A stretch of 64,000 nt of DNA from Nephromyces sp. MM_2019 (taxonomy: Eukaryota > Apicomplexa > Aconoidasida > Nephromycida), in contig JADHZB010002063.1 in the NCBI GenBank assembly GCA_015657535.1, forward strand, positions 26,115-90,114, written 5' to 3'. Below the pieces are notes generated by a model. That model was not told the DNA's origin. It saw nothing but the letters and a program-made list of their open reading frames with translations, and ran no database searches. Of the stretch, positions 1-13,223 are shown piece after piece (position 1 is the first letter of the stretch; each line of letters starts with the position of its first letter). The position numbers and the translations under genes were made by a program.

Positions 1-1675
1 TGCCCCAAATAGACAAGGGAACCGGTGAGTGTAGTGACGACCTTCTTCGCCTCATATATAGCTTCCTATATAACGAGAACTGGAATGGCCTACTTGCATT
101 TTGCTTTCCCAAGGATGCAGCACTAACCTCTATTATTCCAAAGAAATACAGGAAAAATGAGCACGATCGCACTGAGATGTTCTATCAAAACGACTGCTTA
201 CCACTCCGAGGAGATTGTTGGTGTTGCCCACATACGCTCATAATTTCTAATGGAGCAAAATTGATTCCAGGAAAAAGCGAATACGGTGGCCTCTGCCAAA
301 GCGGGAAGCACCCCCATAATTTTTTTTTCGCAAGCACTGAGGGGTATTTAGCCTTTAAGAGGGATTCTTTCCACTGGTTCAAATCTTTAGCTGCTTTGTG
401 CGACGAATCTCCTGTGCTTTACCACATCCTCAATATTGAAAGGAGTTCACTGAGGTGAGATCATGCAAGTCTGTCCGCGTTTCCTTCTCATCACACACCT
501 GCTTATGAATCTAACTGTGCATATCCACTTCCTTGGTTAATCCAACTAGATCACAAGGCTTGTTACTAGTTTCTAGTTACTCGACAACTGCGCTTGTTTC
601 ATATTATTGCCAACTTTGTGTGTGTGAAATAAAAGCTGTAGATGTAATGGTACAACTCCCGCATATGAATTAGCAGTACTGAGTTGAAAAAAAAGCGTTC
701 CGCTTGCTAAAAGTGCATCAACACGCATTGTCCTACTTTTATGTTGAGCTAAATGACAGAATGACTAAACTAACACCAAAAGTGCTTTATCCCAACGATT
801 TTCTGGTGTGCGCACTATTACTCTAAACACTGTATTGTGTAATTGCATATCGATGCTCTGTTACATGCTTACTACAGCTATATTACATGCGCTGCAATCA
901 CGAAAGCATGCGACGGGATAACTCCCCAAATCCCCCAACCTTTTAAGGCTATTTTGTTGTACAATTTCTTGGGTAATTGCTGTGTACTTCCTCGATGTAC
1001 GAATGCTGGTTTGCTGAAATAAGTAATTCTGCAATATCCCATAACAATCGTAAGTACCTTGCTCCTACTCTTTTCCACAGCCAATACTTAATCTGGCCCC
1101 AAAGCCAGGTATCTACGAAAGAAAGCATTAAGCCATCGCAATTCTTAGAAGACGTAAAGCACAGTATACCAGTGCCTCAGGATCCTCCTATATTAGATTA
1201 CTTCAACGCGCAGATGCAGGCTTTCGAATATTCTTCAAAGGAGACGATTTGGAATGACGTACATGCACCCCCGTTGATTCGGACTTTCAATGGTAACAAC
1301 TTTTTGAGTAGTACGTCGTCGCCTCAAGTAGCAGCAGCCAGTGAAACCGTTAATAGAGAGACTGATATAGAGAGCATCGCTGTGGATACAGTGGCTTTAA
1401 ATGTTCCACAAATGGAAGCGACTAACGGTATACCAAGCATACCAGGGTATCACAGTCTAGTATGCTCAATGTCGAACTCTATATTCCACCTAAACACAAA
1501 TTCTAAGTCACCCCGGGCCCAAGTTAGCCCTTTAACTCGGGATTTATGGGAATTGCGGAAAGACGCACTATGCAGCGCTTCCCTGTTACTAAAAAAATCA
1601 AAGGCCACTCAGTCTGAAGAATCAGCAGGCCATAAAGAGAAAACCACTCAGGCTGGGTTTGCTACGCTAGGGTAG
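1..1675 (+). CDS. 3' part of an unknown protein gene (two exons seen)
   Basis: A frame is open from base 3 to 454, where CTGAG is followed by a GTGAGA donor in codon phase 2. An acceptor (polypyrimidine then CACAG) ends at 1080, and the exon from 1081 continues in the matching phase to a TAG at 1673-1675. The intron is 626 bp. The visible protein is about 350 residues and lacks its N-terminus, which lies left of the window. The first part has several cysteines (around DCWCCPH) and aromatic stretches such as GYLAFKRDSFHWF. The second part is Ser/Thr/Asn-rich and looks disordered, ending QAGFATLG. I do not recognise a family. The phase match and roughly 600 bp of stop-free frame support a real gene; function is open. 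Confidence 0.6.
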
Positions 1676-3008
1676 CATTATAATGAAGATCAAACAAAAA
1701 CGCGTATAAACAAATATGTAAGGGAAAATTTTATGGCACGATGGAGAAGAGGACAAAGGTTTAGATAATTCATCGATGCACAGTTTTATAGCCTTAGTTG
1801 CCATGAACTGCACAAGTTTGGCAGACTGCCTGTAATTGTATTGCCAAGAGAGCAAAAAGGGAGACTCAGTTCAGAGAAAAGTTACTATAACAGTAGAAAC
1901 AGTGTACCTAAAGCATTAATGTAGTAACTGTGCCGATAATTTCATTGCAAAAAATGCTCATCATGAATTGAATGACCACGGGATAGCATAGATTAAATTT
2001 CGTTGTACGAGGAAAATTCACTCAGAAATACCTTATAGCAGCACACTTTCGTGATTTTTCATGCGCCAATCCCTGCGATTTCGCTGCGGAGTGAATATGG
2101 GCTAATAACGAATATAACTGTTCAGGAAACGAAATCCATGGAATACTTGCGTGGTATCAGACTTCAACGCTTTTTATCTCTATTCCCTGAGTAACCAGGG
2201 GATAGCAAAAAACACCTACGGTTTTAAGGTGAATATGTCTCTCTAACTCAATGTGTATTCGCTTTTCTTACGCCTTACCACCTCCGAGGATGAAGGCAGC
2301 AATCAAACGATCACTTGGGCTGTAAGTTATAGTAATGCTCGACCGCTTTGCCAGTTTGAAGCCCACAAGGGCATTTTCCCAGAATAGACGCATAGCCAGC
2401 AACAGCATGCTGCTCAAAAATAAATATGATGCTTCTTCTCTTTTTCTTCTTGCATCGTCCATTTACTTGTGCAAAACGTGCAAGTAGCATCAGGGGGGTC
2501 ATGCGCAAGCTAGCCAGCGCGGCCTCGCTTTTTTAGCAATGGAATGAGTTTTTGGGTAAGTTATGTACAAAGCAAACCCACTTTGATGCACCTAATATGA
2601 ATATCCTCTGCAATTTTTCACTCGAAAAATATCGTGTGTGGTACTTCACACGCGTATCGAAACCCATATACCCGTGTTTCTTCTTTGCTTTGAGTTGCAA
2701 CTGAAATTTACAATACTCGAAATTTCTTGCATTGAGCATAAGTCAGACTGCTGAGCTTTACATTACGGCCACTGAGAGGCGCCTCAGGCTTTACGCTAAT
2801 TGTAGGCTGAATAAGGCTACCTCCAGTAATTTCGGTGTCTTATGTTTTTTAGAGTGGGCAGTAATTTGTATTTCGTGTGCAAGGATGTACCGCTCTACCC
2901 TTAAGCTGCGCTACAGATAATGCCACTTCTTTTCGACAACCATGGTCTTTTTGTTGGTGAGCGCATTATTTGGGCTCCAATAACATGCTTATTTACCGAC
3001 TGATCAAG
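1676..3008. other. Stretch with no resolved gene
   Basis: Balanced-composition DNA between the first gene and the EGF-type gene. Two overlapping minus-strand frames at 2268-2508 contain a good acceptor and a GTAAGG donor, and an exon-like piece lies near 2918-2957 (acceptor CTACAG, donor GTGAGC, containing ATG at 2940). I could not join either to a neighbour in phase. The latter may be the 5' end of the next gene. Confidence 0.4.
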
Positions 3009-6000
3009 GACTATCTAAGTTCATTTTCTAAAGGAAGAAACCTGATTCTTCGATTCTATATTCCAAGAACCCCCTTGCTCGCCGTTACTACTATAAGGTA
3101 TCCGTTCATCTTTAAGAATGGACGCTAAGCACAGGCTATGTATGAAGGCAAGAAGATTTTTGTCTTTTAACCTCTAAACAAATTCATATTTCCACAGATG
3201 TGCGATGGATGAATCAGCGATTGTGTTGATAATTTTAGTATCAAAGCCGGGCATGCCTAAACGGGCATCCGGAGGTAAATGCAGAGTAGCTTGGAAACTC
3301 TTCCTTATACGCCTACGCTGCAATATGAGGGCTATGAAGTATCTAAACATATAGTTGAGCCTTTATGCATATGCCTACCTGTTATCCCTTATACGTAAAA
3401 ATAGGGGAAAAGTACGGATAGTCCAGGCTTCAGCCCAGCTAGTAGTGTGTAATGCTCAGTATATCGAAACAACTACAGGCTAAAGGACACAAGATTAGCA
3501 CCAAAAGGTGCAATATTCGTTACCAGATGTGAATTGCCTCCTATGGCTCTGCTGGGAGGATTGCGTTGCTTCAAATATGCTGCTATCATAGTGCACATGT
3601 GAGGTAATCCATATGTATAGTGGAAAACTGCCCACGCTGCCCACTAGCACTAGTGACAAGACGTGTTTTATGGTGCATAGTTAGGAACTTTAAAGAAGTT
3701 TCCCCAGTATGCCTAAATTCAGAAGATTGAAGATCTATTGCTTTTGTTGAAAAAATTAGCCTTCTAGTGTAGATTCACGGTACATAAGGCTGGAGGCTTT
3801 GGTTTTCATGCTTCCAGAAATGCCGAAACACCATTGATCTTAAAGATGCATATAATCGATATCCCTTGGTTTTCATCAGTTTTAGCCTTGGAACTAAAAT
3901 ATGGTGGGAGTAATACAAAATTACACGGTACCTTTTTCTTTATACAAACAAATTATATATACCATTCTGGGTCGTCCTTATTGAAATTTCAAAGTTCTTC
4001 GGAAGTAGAGCTATCGTTCTTTTTTAATTTTGTATCTAACGCCACAAATATAATCTCAGAAAGCTTCAGACTAAGTATTGGCGTCCAAAAAGGAAATCGC
4101 TAAGCAGGCGCATGAGAAAAAGTTGTATATTTTTTATCTTGCTCTCTAAAACACCTCTGTTGCCCTTGTGTTGCAGCTTATTCGGAATTCAACTCAATCT
4201 TAGCTTTTTCCACAAAAAGTTATGAACTCTCCCCCAAAGAGTCAGCAACTTTGGTAAGACCCTTATGTAAAACGGAGTACAGCACGTGGGGTACATTTTT
4301 CTTGCCGCCAGACGATACGCATCAAGATTGTGTAGCTTAGCCCTTCTGAGACGCTATTTTCGCCTCGGGAAAATTGTAATACCACGCAGGATGCGGCTGT
4401 CCACTGCGATACCGTAACGTTTACTAATTATTTGGACCCCTCTTAACTACCAGTTGCTAGTAGTATTTGGACTCTTGCCATCCTCTTCTTACTCAAGTGC
4501 CCCTTGTTCTCCTTGCCTTAAGCGTGTGCTGGAAAATGCATGTCCCTCAAATGCCATATAGGGCTGTTAATTTGTATTAACTTGTCTTACTGCTGTCAAA
4601 ATTTTACCCTCCTACATGTATTTTAGACAAAAAAGGCTTCATTAAGGAACCTTTTCCTTTAGTATTATGCATGTACCATTCAGACCTCTTTCTAGACTGT
4701 ACCAGTCTCGCTCATTTCGTACCCATACCATATAAATGCTGCTACCTAAGTAGAGCGAGTTTACGTTAATTTTATAACTTTCCCAACTTCCATAAACACT
4801 TTATACTTGCACATACCACTCTTGTAGCTATCTTTTTCTCTCTACTTTATTACCACCTAAGGCTGTACTACGCATTAATGTCGACGCTTCATATTCTCAT
4901 TAAATATAGTATGCATTGTCGAACGTAATTTACTTCACCTAAAAGCATCAACATTTCGTGACTGATTGATAGAGAGGCTATCAAAACCACGTTTGTATAG
5001 CAATTAATGGGGAAACGAGTGCATGATTATTCATGTAATAGCTTGTTCCCTGCGCCATCATCTGGGGCTGGAAGGCTAGCAATATTTTTAATTGGAGTGT
5101 CGCTATTAGGTTGGGTAGCTTTTTTATTTCATGTAGTACTTATCGAAGTAGTACACGATTTAGATACATAGCTAGATGCTGTGTAGGCACTGAAACTTAT
5201 TAGCAAACCATGAAGCAGATTATATTGAAGCAAGAACCTACCATGAATTTCGTCTGGGTTCCAGATGCCAAGGTGTAAATTCCAGTACAGTTGAAATAGG
5301 AGCAGAAAAGTAGTTTCCTTGCCTCTCACGAAGCACAAAAGTTAAGAGAATCTTGCAGGCTACACAAGTAGTAATGCATATGACATCAATCAGAATTTTG
5401 TTAATTTTAACAAAGTTTACCCACTAAAAAACACTGAGATAAATCAACGAGATAACACGTTTTACTACCCCTCAATCCTGAAACGAGTTTAGCTCAAAAG
5501 TAGCATCTTTCTTGAGGGCAAATTTAATCTGATATCTATCTAGCATTACAGATAACTTTTCATGTGTAAATTACGGTATTCCCTCAAAGTTCGCGATTTT
5601 AAATTAAGCAGCCTCTCCAGTAGTTATTAGATCACACAAAAGCATTCGAACCCACCCCCATAACTGTACGAAGTCTTCATGACAACACTTTTTTTCCATG
5701 GTACACAGGTAATTGTGCTGTAAGAGCCCAGAATGTGGCTTGCTCGGAAGCTTTCCCGGGAGATGTTGCGCTTGCCAACTACTGTAAGAATGATGGGGAC
5801 TGCAAGGTGGCGCAGAGTGAAACAGCTGCAGGCTACCTGCAACTGTCGTGTGATTGCAAAGCGACTTTTCAGTACTACTGGGGGGGACCAGATTGCTCAA
5901 TACGTAAGCTTGCTTGCTGACACAATTGAATGAAAGTAATGCAAAACACGAGTATATAAAACTGCATAAAGTTTTATATGAATCCACAAAATATTTGCTT

Positions 6001-6879
6001 AAGGGAAAAGAATGGCAAATATGAAAGTATCATCGAATAAGTTTGAGTTACTTGAGAGGGAGGTATGATGAAACGAGCAAGAATATCGTATAGCCGTAAA
6101 TTATCCAAGGCCTCATAAAGGGAAAAAAAGAATTATATGGTGTCATGTCTATAATCACAGATGAGGGAGTAAAGTGGCCATATATCTTTGGGAAGGTAAT
6201 GTGGTTTATAAACATATGAAATTGAAGTCATGCACCTACTGCCAATTCACAGCGCAAAAGGAAAGGAGCAGTGTATTTTTAACGAGCCAAAGAGAATAAA
6301 CACGGGGAGATAGCCAAAAACTTCTCTTTACCGCTAGAAATATATTTTTTCTTCCTGAACTGGTTTGCTTGTTTCGCAGAGATCAAGTTCAGTGATGGTT
6401 CCTCTGGATGTAAGCTGCCTCACTAGGAAAATTGGGAGCTAAAAAGGGGGGATTACCCCTGTCCCCAATCCACGATACATCCTATATAGATAACTAGCCA
6501 CTGTACATTATTAGGCATCTTTCGCTTAGTATGACACTAATGCATTAAGGCTATTCTGTACTCGTACTTCTTTTTATATGGTTTTTAAGCTTTCCAATGA
6601 AGTTCTACATTGTGAGTATTTGACGTATATAACTGAAAATTGTTCATGCAAACGACTTGCGAACCTTGACAACATCTTTTCGCTTTTCCTTGCTTTGCCG
6701 TTTAGTCAGCAACCCTGATAAAATATCTTCTCAGGATGGCACTGTTTACGTCTTAACTCTTTTCAGCAAGTGACAGCGTATCTAACACCTGTTGGTTAGA
6801 AGATATTCTCGGCATGAACCAGTGGAAAAACGCCAACGAAGTAGGGATAATTTGTCAAAACCCTACATGCACGTACTGA
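3009..6879 (+). CDS. EGF-like domain protein, multi-exon, probably secreted or surface
   Basis: Exons that chain in phase: 3009-3097, 3198-3274, 3880-4074, 4177 to about 4331, 5204-5272, 5709-5903, 6380-6409 and 6767-6879 (TGA). All use GT-AG sites, but some donors are weak (GTATTG after 4074), and the link from 4331 to 5204 is not resolved; a small exon at 4390-4413 may lie there. Exon 5709-5903 encodes an EGF-like module: Cys-x-Cys spacing with NYCKNDGDC, then LSCDCKA and a closing GGPDCS. The preceding exon ends SRCQ and the last exon ends ICQNPTCTY. The many cysteines fit an extracellular protein. The start codon and signal peptide are not identified. In this phylum EGF modules are typical of microneme-type adhesins, but that role is inference. 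Confidence 0.5.
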
Positions 6880-7903
6880 GCAATTCACTTTTGCTGATAT
6901 TATAACAACTGGAAAGAGTCATCGGTTATTACAGCTGTTAACTATAAGCATCATAGGCAAGGAGCTTCTAAAGAATGGCTCTTGTTACGAAGCATACGAG
7001 AAACTTGAAGACATGTGAACCAATCTTTCTTAACGAAGGGGGTCTAGGCTTCTTTTAGGTGTGCAAGTACGAGATAAAAGAGGGGCGGCACGCTGTTAAA
7101 GCTGTGGAAATATTCAATTTCGCCTACACAAAAAGGGAGTGAGGTAATGGAGACACTGATAAGTGAATACAGTGGCAGTTTGCAAGCTGGCTTCCAATTC
7201 TTCTCGCTGGGGCTGGGTCCCTGAGCACGTTTCCTATATTGACGTCGGGCTACATCCTAAACACGGTTTCTCTACTTTGATGTAATGAACTGAAGGAGAA
7301 AATGCAAAGGCGCACATGACGCTAAAATTAAGAAAAAAGTGAAATACTGTTGTAGGGCTTTCAAAAGGAATTCCTCATCTTGTCTACTTAAAGATGATTG
7401 TTAAACGAATATTTATTATTATGGTAATTTGCTTAGCTAGGCAGAAAAAATCCAGCTGGAGCTACTGGTTAATGACCACGTCGCGAACGCGAAAAATTGA
7501 GCGTTGCACATTTTAATGCTTTTCCTGGCTTTTACATATAAATGGAGACTACATGGTTGATTACAAATTCACGCGTTCAAAAGATATACTTCCCTAGACT
7601 CATACGCATGCCGAAATAAAGGATTGTACACCATAGGCGTACATAAAGCTTTTTATCTCTCAATGTATGACACTGAGTGCACTAATTAGCTACGGCTTGG
7701 ATCCTAGGATAGCTATTTTGATGTCATTAATATATTATGAGGTTAAGGATACTAGAACGCGCTTAAATGGTGGCTAGTAGCATAGCCTGAAAACAGATAT
7801 ATACAGAGGCAGCTCATTACGCAGCTACATCATTCTACAAGAAACTAGTTACTCAAAACATCTATTTTTTCGGTGCCTACGTATATTTTTGGCTTGTTTG
7901 CAG

Positions 7904-8128
7904 AGTCAGTACATAGTTTTTGTACACTTTTTAACATCCGAATTGGATGATAAAAACGATCCAAAAAAGCATACATTCAGGCAGGGCAGCAGGGATTTTG
8001 ATTGCGCTGGGCTTTGTCCGAAATTCCGTTCAGCTATTTACACATTAACTCTTCTAAATGGTGGTTCAACGAATGACATACAAGCCAATTGCGTTTTCCG
8101 CAAATCCGCAGGGATTCAGTTCTGGTAG
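7904..8128 (+). CDS. Coding-like exon with stop, parent gene uncertain
   Basis: A clear acceptor (GGCTTGTTTGCAG) ends at 7903 and is followed by 75 open codons ending in TAG. The peptide has three cysteines (DCAGLCPK and QANCVF) and a charged start (SELDDKNDPKKH). It could be the true last exon of the EGF-type gene if the exon at 6767 is spliced at GAA|GTAGGG (both phase 0) instead of ending at TGA 6877-6879, or it belongs to a separate gene. No family recognised. Confidence 0.4.
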   Translation, partial: SQYIVFVHFLTSELDDKNDPKKHTFRQGSRDFDCAGLCPKFRSAIYTLTLLNGGSTNDIQANCVFRKSAGIQFW

Positions 8129-8905
8129 TTAATTAGGGAAGCACTGACACAAGGTGGAATAGCTCATTGCAAGGATATCTACAGTTTACCGATAGGTACA
8201 GCAAAGGGTCATTCAAGCCACTTCAACGGCGAACCACTTTAGGACTCATAAAGCTATTATTAATATGCCAACTTTGCGATATTATAGTGTCACGTTCTAT
8301 ATTCCGGCAAATCCCGCAGCAGCAGAGTTTACTGATGGAGGATTAGTTACGCAGCCCGAGAAGTCTTTATACACGGTTTACTTGTAGCCTTCTTTATTCC
8401 ACTCCCACTCCAACGCTCTACCTTGCCCTTTTTTTATTTCTATCGCTGTACCGCGCACATTTAGAAATATTTTCATGAGTTGCCACCTACAGCGAATTTC
8501 TGGTGTCTGGCAGTCTAATTTTGGTGAACCTAAACACTAAAATGTAAAGCCGCCAACGTCCGCTATAGTTTCTAAGTTGGAATTTACCTGAAAAAACAAA
8601 TCTATACGATATTTATACAAAAATTATTCAAGCCTTAAGCCATTGCCCACGTAGGAAGCCTAAAATTTTGATTTCCATTTGAATGGTATAGTGATGTGTC
8701 TGACTTAATCGACGGCCCCGTGTAACTCTCAAAATATTAAGCTACTTCAAAGTCTAGAAGGGGATTTTCGGTTTTCTATGAAGGAAGTATCCAAATGCTA
8801 AAATTACTGGTAGATATTCGTTTTGACGGCTTTCCAGGATTTTTTTCCTGATTGTCCGATGCGGCACTTTCATAGCTTGTCACTATCGATATGCAACAGA
8901 TGTTG

Positions 8906-10086
8906 TCATGTGGAGGGCTCATTTGTGGCAGGCTCTAGGTTGCTCGCAGGTTGCAACTCCGCGGCAGGATTAACTTCGTCGGTAGGATTAGCGTTGGTAG
9001 ATATTTCTTTGACGGAGTGGCGCTGGCACAGCTTGTAGTTGCTCCACCATCTTTTCCGGTTATCAGATTTCGAGATTTCTTCAACCGCCGAGTCCTCTTG
9101 CCCCACAATATTCCCTTCTTCAGTCGCCTTTTGGGGGGAGACTTCGTTTTGAACTGGGACATCTTGAGAATGATCTTGCTTCATCTTCGATCCTAACACA
9201 AGCTTTTCGGCCGAAAAAACAGCCCTTCCCGATCCCATAGTTCCACTTTCTGAAGCTGACAGGAAATACAACACGAAAAAACCATTTTTTTTAACACCAG
9301 AAGGAATACACGATAATATGTGCTCGGTTATGACGAACAGGAGTATACTCCGCGTTCCGTATGAAACAGCAAAGTGTAACCATTGTTTCTTGTACTACAT
9401 TCCTCGTTAGTTCAAGCTTAAACATAACCCAAACCCGCTTTGTGGTACAAAATGGCACTGGTTCAAGCAATAATTCGTAAACTAATATTTAGTATGTATA
9501 GCTACGGTTCTTCTAGTTCAGGCGGTGCAGAAATTCCATCATTTGCAGTTTTTTAGGCAATACGCTCGTATAATATCTGTGCTTGAGTATTTTTCGCAAT
9601 ACAGCAAATTTGGTGATTTGTTGGAGCTTTGCATAAAAAAAGCTTAGTCCAACAGGTATCCCACACAGCTAAGTTACCCTGACTAGAATACTGTCTTCGT
9701 ACCGCTTTTATTCAGTACGGGCGCCATGGGAAGCTGAATAGATACAGATCTTAGTTCTCGCGCTAGGCCATTATGGGGGCGACCGATTTCATACTTCGAG
9801 AAGCTTTTGCGGCCATCAAAGGATACCGGGGTATATGGAGGCTGGCTATGTGAATAGCTCAAGTAACCAGTAGATGCTGGAGTCCACTTTTTAGCCGCTC
9901 TCGCCAAAGCTGTATTGGCCTTCTCTGCCGGGCTCCTCTCTCTGAGGGAGGCCCCGCTAGAGAGAGGAGCATGACTGCCGAAGGATGATGCCGCCTGCGG
10001 GTTGCTGAGCCGCGGTATCGGAGCTTTAGTTTGTAACCCTGAACTTGTTCCCACACTTGCGAGCTCTGGAATGCTCGTTCTGTTTT
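8906..10086 (-). CDS. Unknown Ser/Pro-rich protein, 3' exons
   Basis: Two minus-strand exons join in phase: 10086-9703 (acceptor TTTCCTACGCAG; donor AGCG|GTACGA, phase 1) and 9255-8906 (acceptor TATTTCCTGTCAG; stop at the low end). Together they encode about 240 residues. The first exon is Ser/Pro/Ala-rich with an aromatic cluster (GYLSYSHSQPPYTPVSF). The second is acidic and polar with one basic-aromatic stretch (NRKRWWSNY) and a Pro/Ala/Glu-rich tail. It looks mostly disordered. The start lies further right on the minus strand and was not found; an exon-like minus frame ending near 10511 may be part of it. No family recognised. Confidence 0.5.
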
Positions 10087-10395
10087 CTGCGTAGGAAAGT
10101 ACAGCAGTGACTATAGTGGAAGTGTTAGTGAAGTAGCTTCGACTTAAAGGATGGGAAACACCTTAAGCGACAGGCATGTTGAGTAAGGTAGACAAAAATT
10201 AGTGCATTACAATTAAAAAAAACGAATTTATATCATGGCCGTCTTCATACAAAATCTCAATGAAAATTATAACACCAAGCTTATGAAACCTTGCACACGC
10301 TGAAAGAAATGTCGCTTAATCTCGCTCGAGATATAATAACATCATACTGCCCCTGCCGTGTTCTCATGGGTTTGTCCATCTATGCATACCTGCAG

Positions 10396-10544
10396 CTAAT
10401 CCTCCACTAGCTTTCGTTGGAGATGGTTTCTTTGCAAAGCTATCGGAACTACCTCGCATTTGGACTGAAAAATTGGTTAACAAGTCTTTGTATAACCATC
10501 TGGGTGCTTATCAGCTGGCTTGCCGGTTATTCGCATTTTTATAA
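10396..10544 (+). CDS. Possible isolated exon
   Basis: An acceptor (GCATACCTGCAG) ends at 10395 and is followed by about 49 open codons to TAA (GDGFFAKLSELPRIW in the middle). The same DNA also carries a competing plus frame from ATG 10420 with a hydrophobic stretch and a good GAG|GTACGT donor, and a minus-strand frame with an acceptor. Only one can be right, and I cannot decide between them. Confidence 0.25.
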
Positions 10545-10699
10545 CGCAGAACTTCGAGGTACGTTAAAAACACCAAATCCAGTGGCATATGAACAACTGA
10601 GGAATGTTCCTCCTCGGCGGATTGGCAAATTATGTAGCGCAAAGGAACCGGAATAATATTCTGGCTACATACTTCCAATATAATAGCAAGTAGTGCCAA

Positions 10700-13223
10700 A
10701 CCGTCTGTAAAAAAAACGTAGTGATGCCGCTATGCGCAGACGTTTTTGTTGGCCGGGGCTCCCCTTATTATAGTAATCGGCATCAAAAGAAAACAATGAC
10801 CTAGAGCTAATTCAGTGGAAAAAAATACTGTGATTTGCAAAAAAGAACAAATTACAGTTTTCATGGTATACTACTTTTGACTCTGAACTTAAAAATGAAC
10901 CTATAACTAGGAAAAAGCTACTGTACGCATGACCGCTGACCCTGTCAATGACGCCGCTCTTTTTTAAAGCTTTTGGCACCTATGCCATTGCAGGGCGTTG
11001 CGTGACGTTAATTCTAGTGCATAGTTCTCCTTTTCAACCTTGAGTAAACATGCAATGAATTTCGCCTCGGTTACGTCACTGGGATGGAGGCATCCATTGG
11101 AAGACGGCATGACTTTTTTCAAAGGCGTCAGGCCTGGCAGCTGAAAAATGCAATTAGTTTTTGTTCAGTGCTACTACAGAGATTCCTATATATATTAAAG
11201 GAGTCAGTACAGAGTAAACGAACTTATGACGGCATTTAGCAATATGCCGCTTAATAAGGTATTGAGGAAAGTGTTGATAGTACAGTTAATTTTTATTCAT
11301 TTCGTGTGGGTAGCATATCTGGCAAATGTACACCAGAGTGTTTGTTGCATCTACTTGTAGAGAGTAGTTTGGTAAAATAATTTTCGAAGAATAGTATCAT
11401 AGCTTGCATGCTATTAGTCATCCCTGCTCGTCGAATAAAACCTACTCCTTCTGTCGATTCATCGATTTGACAATCGATGAGTATTCTAGCATGAGCGCTT
11501 CTGCTACATAACGCATCAAAGTCTTAGCCATCAAGGGCATATACGTATAGTATGTTGTTGACTACCGCTCCCGGGATTGGCATAAAGCTTGTGCAATACT
11601 GTTCGTCGAGCACACTTTAATAAGGGTGTAAAGCTAAGAACCAGTACATTGTCCTAGGTGAATACCCGCATGTACTAGCAGAGGTATATAACGCATTGAT
11701 TTGGCGGGTGGTACTCACTCAAGGCGTCTAGCTAGAGTCGGTGTGGTAGATTCTTTGCAATTAATTAAAAATTTACGCTTTACCTGCAATCAGATCTATT
11801 CTTGAGCTCCTATCAGCCTCAAAGAATAGCGCATGGGTGTAGGGTATTGTCATGGCCCGTTAGCATAGCGTTTAGTAGTAGGTTATTGTGTTGTAGCTCA
11901 TTAAAAAATTTACGATGAAAGGCCCTTTACTAGGAATGATGCACCCTTCACAAACTCATAAAATTGCAGGGATAGCACCCAAATTAATATCATGGTTATT
12001 ACTTTTACCGGTTGAATTAACTTTATAACCCTTAGGTTATACGAAAACCGTTTTATTCTTATAAAAGGGTAACCTTAAATAAATGATACTACGTTACACA
12101 CTAACTCCTGAATGTGGATTAGAATGAATTGCCTACTAGAATCCCACAACTCAAGAAACTAAAACAAAATATTCAGGTCTTACACGCTGCCTCAATTTAA
12201 CTTCTATAGCACAGCTAAAACACATTCTGAATACATGCATCTCTTTCGTCCTGTGTGCACTATGATTAAGCTTAAATCAGCTAAACTGCTGAGATAATTA
12301 TGCCTAAAAATAATGATTACTCCATTTGGAAATTCTGATGTTTTCTCACTTCGCTTATAATTTAATATTGAAAAAGAGAGCACTAAAAAGGCTCATTACA
12401 TATACTGAGTATACAATTTCTATGGGGATATTCAGCTAATAAAATACCATTAGAATGAAGGTATCGAATTATGCGACGAAACATGCTTTATAACAGGCCC
12501 TGTACAGGAAATAAACCTAAACAATATTAAAATACATAAGAAGCTATAAGAGAAAAAGTAAAGCAAAAAAGTGGCTAACAGGAGCATTGGTGGAAAACTG
12601 CAATACAGGGAGGTATCGCCCCTGTCATTGGTCTGAAAAAAGAGGTAGAATAAAAAAATTTTCCGCGTTTTCTCGGATACAGAATATAAGGGTATTTAAA
12701 CCCGCATTTCCCACAGCTCAAGATAATAAAATAACACAAGAAGTTTAATCAGCTAACTGCAAATAAGTCTCTGAAGTCCCTGAATGGGTGGTATTGCATT
12801 AAAAAATTCATTTCTAATATAGCAGCACTTAAAGAACTCAAAAGCAACCGTTGATCTAGAATCTTGTTAGTTGAAATTTTTGATAGAAAAGCTAGTATAA
12901 TGCAAAGTCTAGGATATCATTAAACATACATTTCCAAACAAAGCAGTGCTTCGCGATAATGTGGAAGCTGTCTTAACTTCTTTTGTCAGTTTTATCTTGT
13001 TCTTTTCGTGAGCCTTTCGTAATTATATAGTGGTTACTGTTACCGTGGCCCCTGCAGCTTCACCTACCAGCCAATCATAAAAATTTGGTGTTCTTTTCTT
13101 TGCTGCGCCTGATACTCATTGCGCATTTCACTATTAATTTCCGGATTATGATCAAATATTACGCGAAAGGAATAACTGACTAAATTATGCATCTCAACAT
13201 TATAACCTTCATTGCCATTGGCA
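10700..13223. other. Stretch with no gene seen
   Basis: AT-leaning DNA without frames longer than chance, without microsatellites and without paired splice signals that chain. I see nothing supportable here. Confidence 0.5.
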
